From assembly GCA_003501385.1 (NCBI GenBank), contig DNPN01000189.1, positions 1 through 14,673 on the forward strand: DNA of 14,673 nt. The letters run 5' to 3'. The stretch comes from Rhizobium sp. (GTDB lineage Bacteria > Pseudomonadota > Alphaproteobacteria > Rhizobiales > Rhizobiaceae). The notes under the pieces were generated by a model. It did not search any database. It was not told the DNA's origin and saw only the letters and a program-made list of their open reading frames with translations. Of the stretch, positions 14,582 to 14,673 are shown in pieces. The position numbers and the translations under genes were made by a program. Positions within the stretch are counted from its first letter, which is position 1. Each line of letters opens with the position of its first letter.

Positions 14582-14651
14582 TGTCAACGGCGCAGAACAA
14601 CTGGCCTACTTTTGCGCCGCCACGTGGCCGACTTTTACTCCGCCGTTGACA
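14582..14651. repeat. IS21-like terminal region with internal direct repeats
   Basis: The 70-bp segment is framed by TGTCAACGGCG (14582-14592) and CGCCGTTGACA (14641-14651), perfect 11-bp inverted repeats with TG...CA tips. Inside are two 20-bp direct repeats beginning TGGCC (14602-14621 and 14625-14644) that agree at 17 of 20 bases. Repeated motifs near TG-tipped ends are typical of IS21-family termini. No istA or istB gene is visible. The last 21 bases equal 10761-10781. Confidence 0.55.
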
Positions 14652-14673
14652 GAGGTGGCTGGGTTTGTCTAAA
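14646..14673 (+). promoter_or_regulatory. Possible outward promoter at the right IS21-like end
   Basis: TTGACA (14646-14651) is followed after 16 bases by TCTAAA (14668-14673), which matches four of six -10 positions. The spacing is the same as in the left copy. The window ends here, so no downstream gene can be seen. Confidence 0.25.

Overview
The window looks like accessory DNA from an alphaproteobacterium of the Hyphomicrobiales, most likely the Brucella/Ochrobactrum group. The pointers are the codon and protein style, an IS6-family transposase of a kind common there, and a roughly 105-bp doubly palindromic repeat that resembles the Bru-RS repeats of Brucellaceae. No RNA gene and no CRISPR array was seen.

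Layout. (1) Positions 1-307 hold the C-terminal end of an IS3-family OrfB transposase. (2) Positions 427-6310 (minus strand) form one tightly overlapping catabolic operon. Read 5' to 3', it encodes a [2Fe-2S] protein, an FAD/BFD-type oxidoreductase, a D-amino-acid-oxidase-like flavoprotein, a DapA-superfamily lyase/deaminase, an FCD-type GntR repressor and a dihydropyrimidinase/hydantoinase-type amidohydrolase. (3) Positions 6431-9829 (plus strand) are a divergent operon with a complete polar-amino-acid ABC transporter (binding protein, two permeases, ATPase) and a DUF3830 protein. The two operons share a 120-bp intergenic region with a 9-bp-arm palindrome around GTATAC, the likely GntR operator. 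(4) Positions 9836-10760 are an IS6-family element carrying the Bru-RS-like repeat between its transposase and its right end. (5) Positions 10861-14549 are a visibly more AT-rich four-gene cassette: FkbH-like HAD-IIIC protein, acyl carrier protein, WcbI-like protein with a TPR tail, and VOC-fold protein. A 21-bp IS21-like terminal sequence occurs on each side of this cassette in the same orientation.

How the genes fit together. The left two operons look like a regulated uptake-and-degradation unit. The ABC system would import an amino-acid-like or cyclic ureide/amide compound. The hydantoinase would open a ring, the three-component dehydrogenase would oxidise an amino or imino acid, and the DapA-like enzyme would act on the resulting imine or oxo acid. 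The substrate cannot be read from the sequence and the gene combination matches no pathway I can name. The right cassette looks like a carrier-protein acylation module: FkbH family members load a glyceryl-type C3 unit on an ACP, and WcbI-type proteins act in polysaccharide biosynthesis, so surface-glycan decoration is the best guess. Insertion sequences bound both blocks, which suggests a mosaic, horizontally assembled region.
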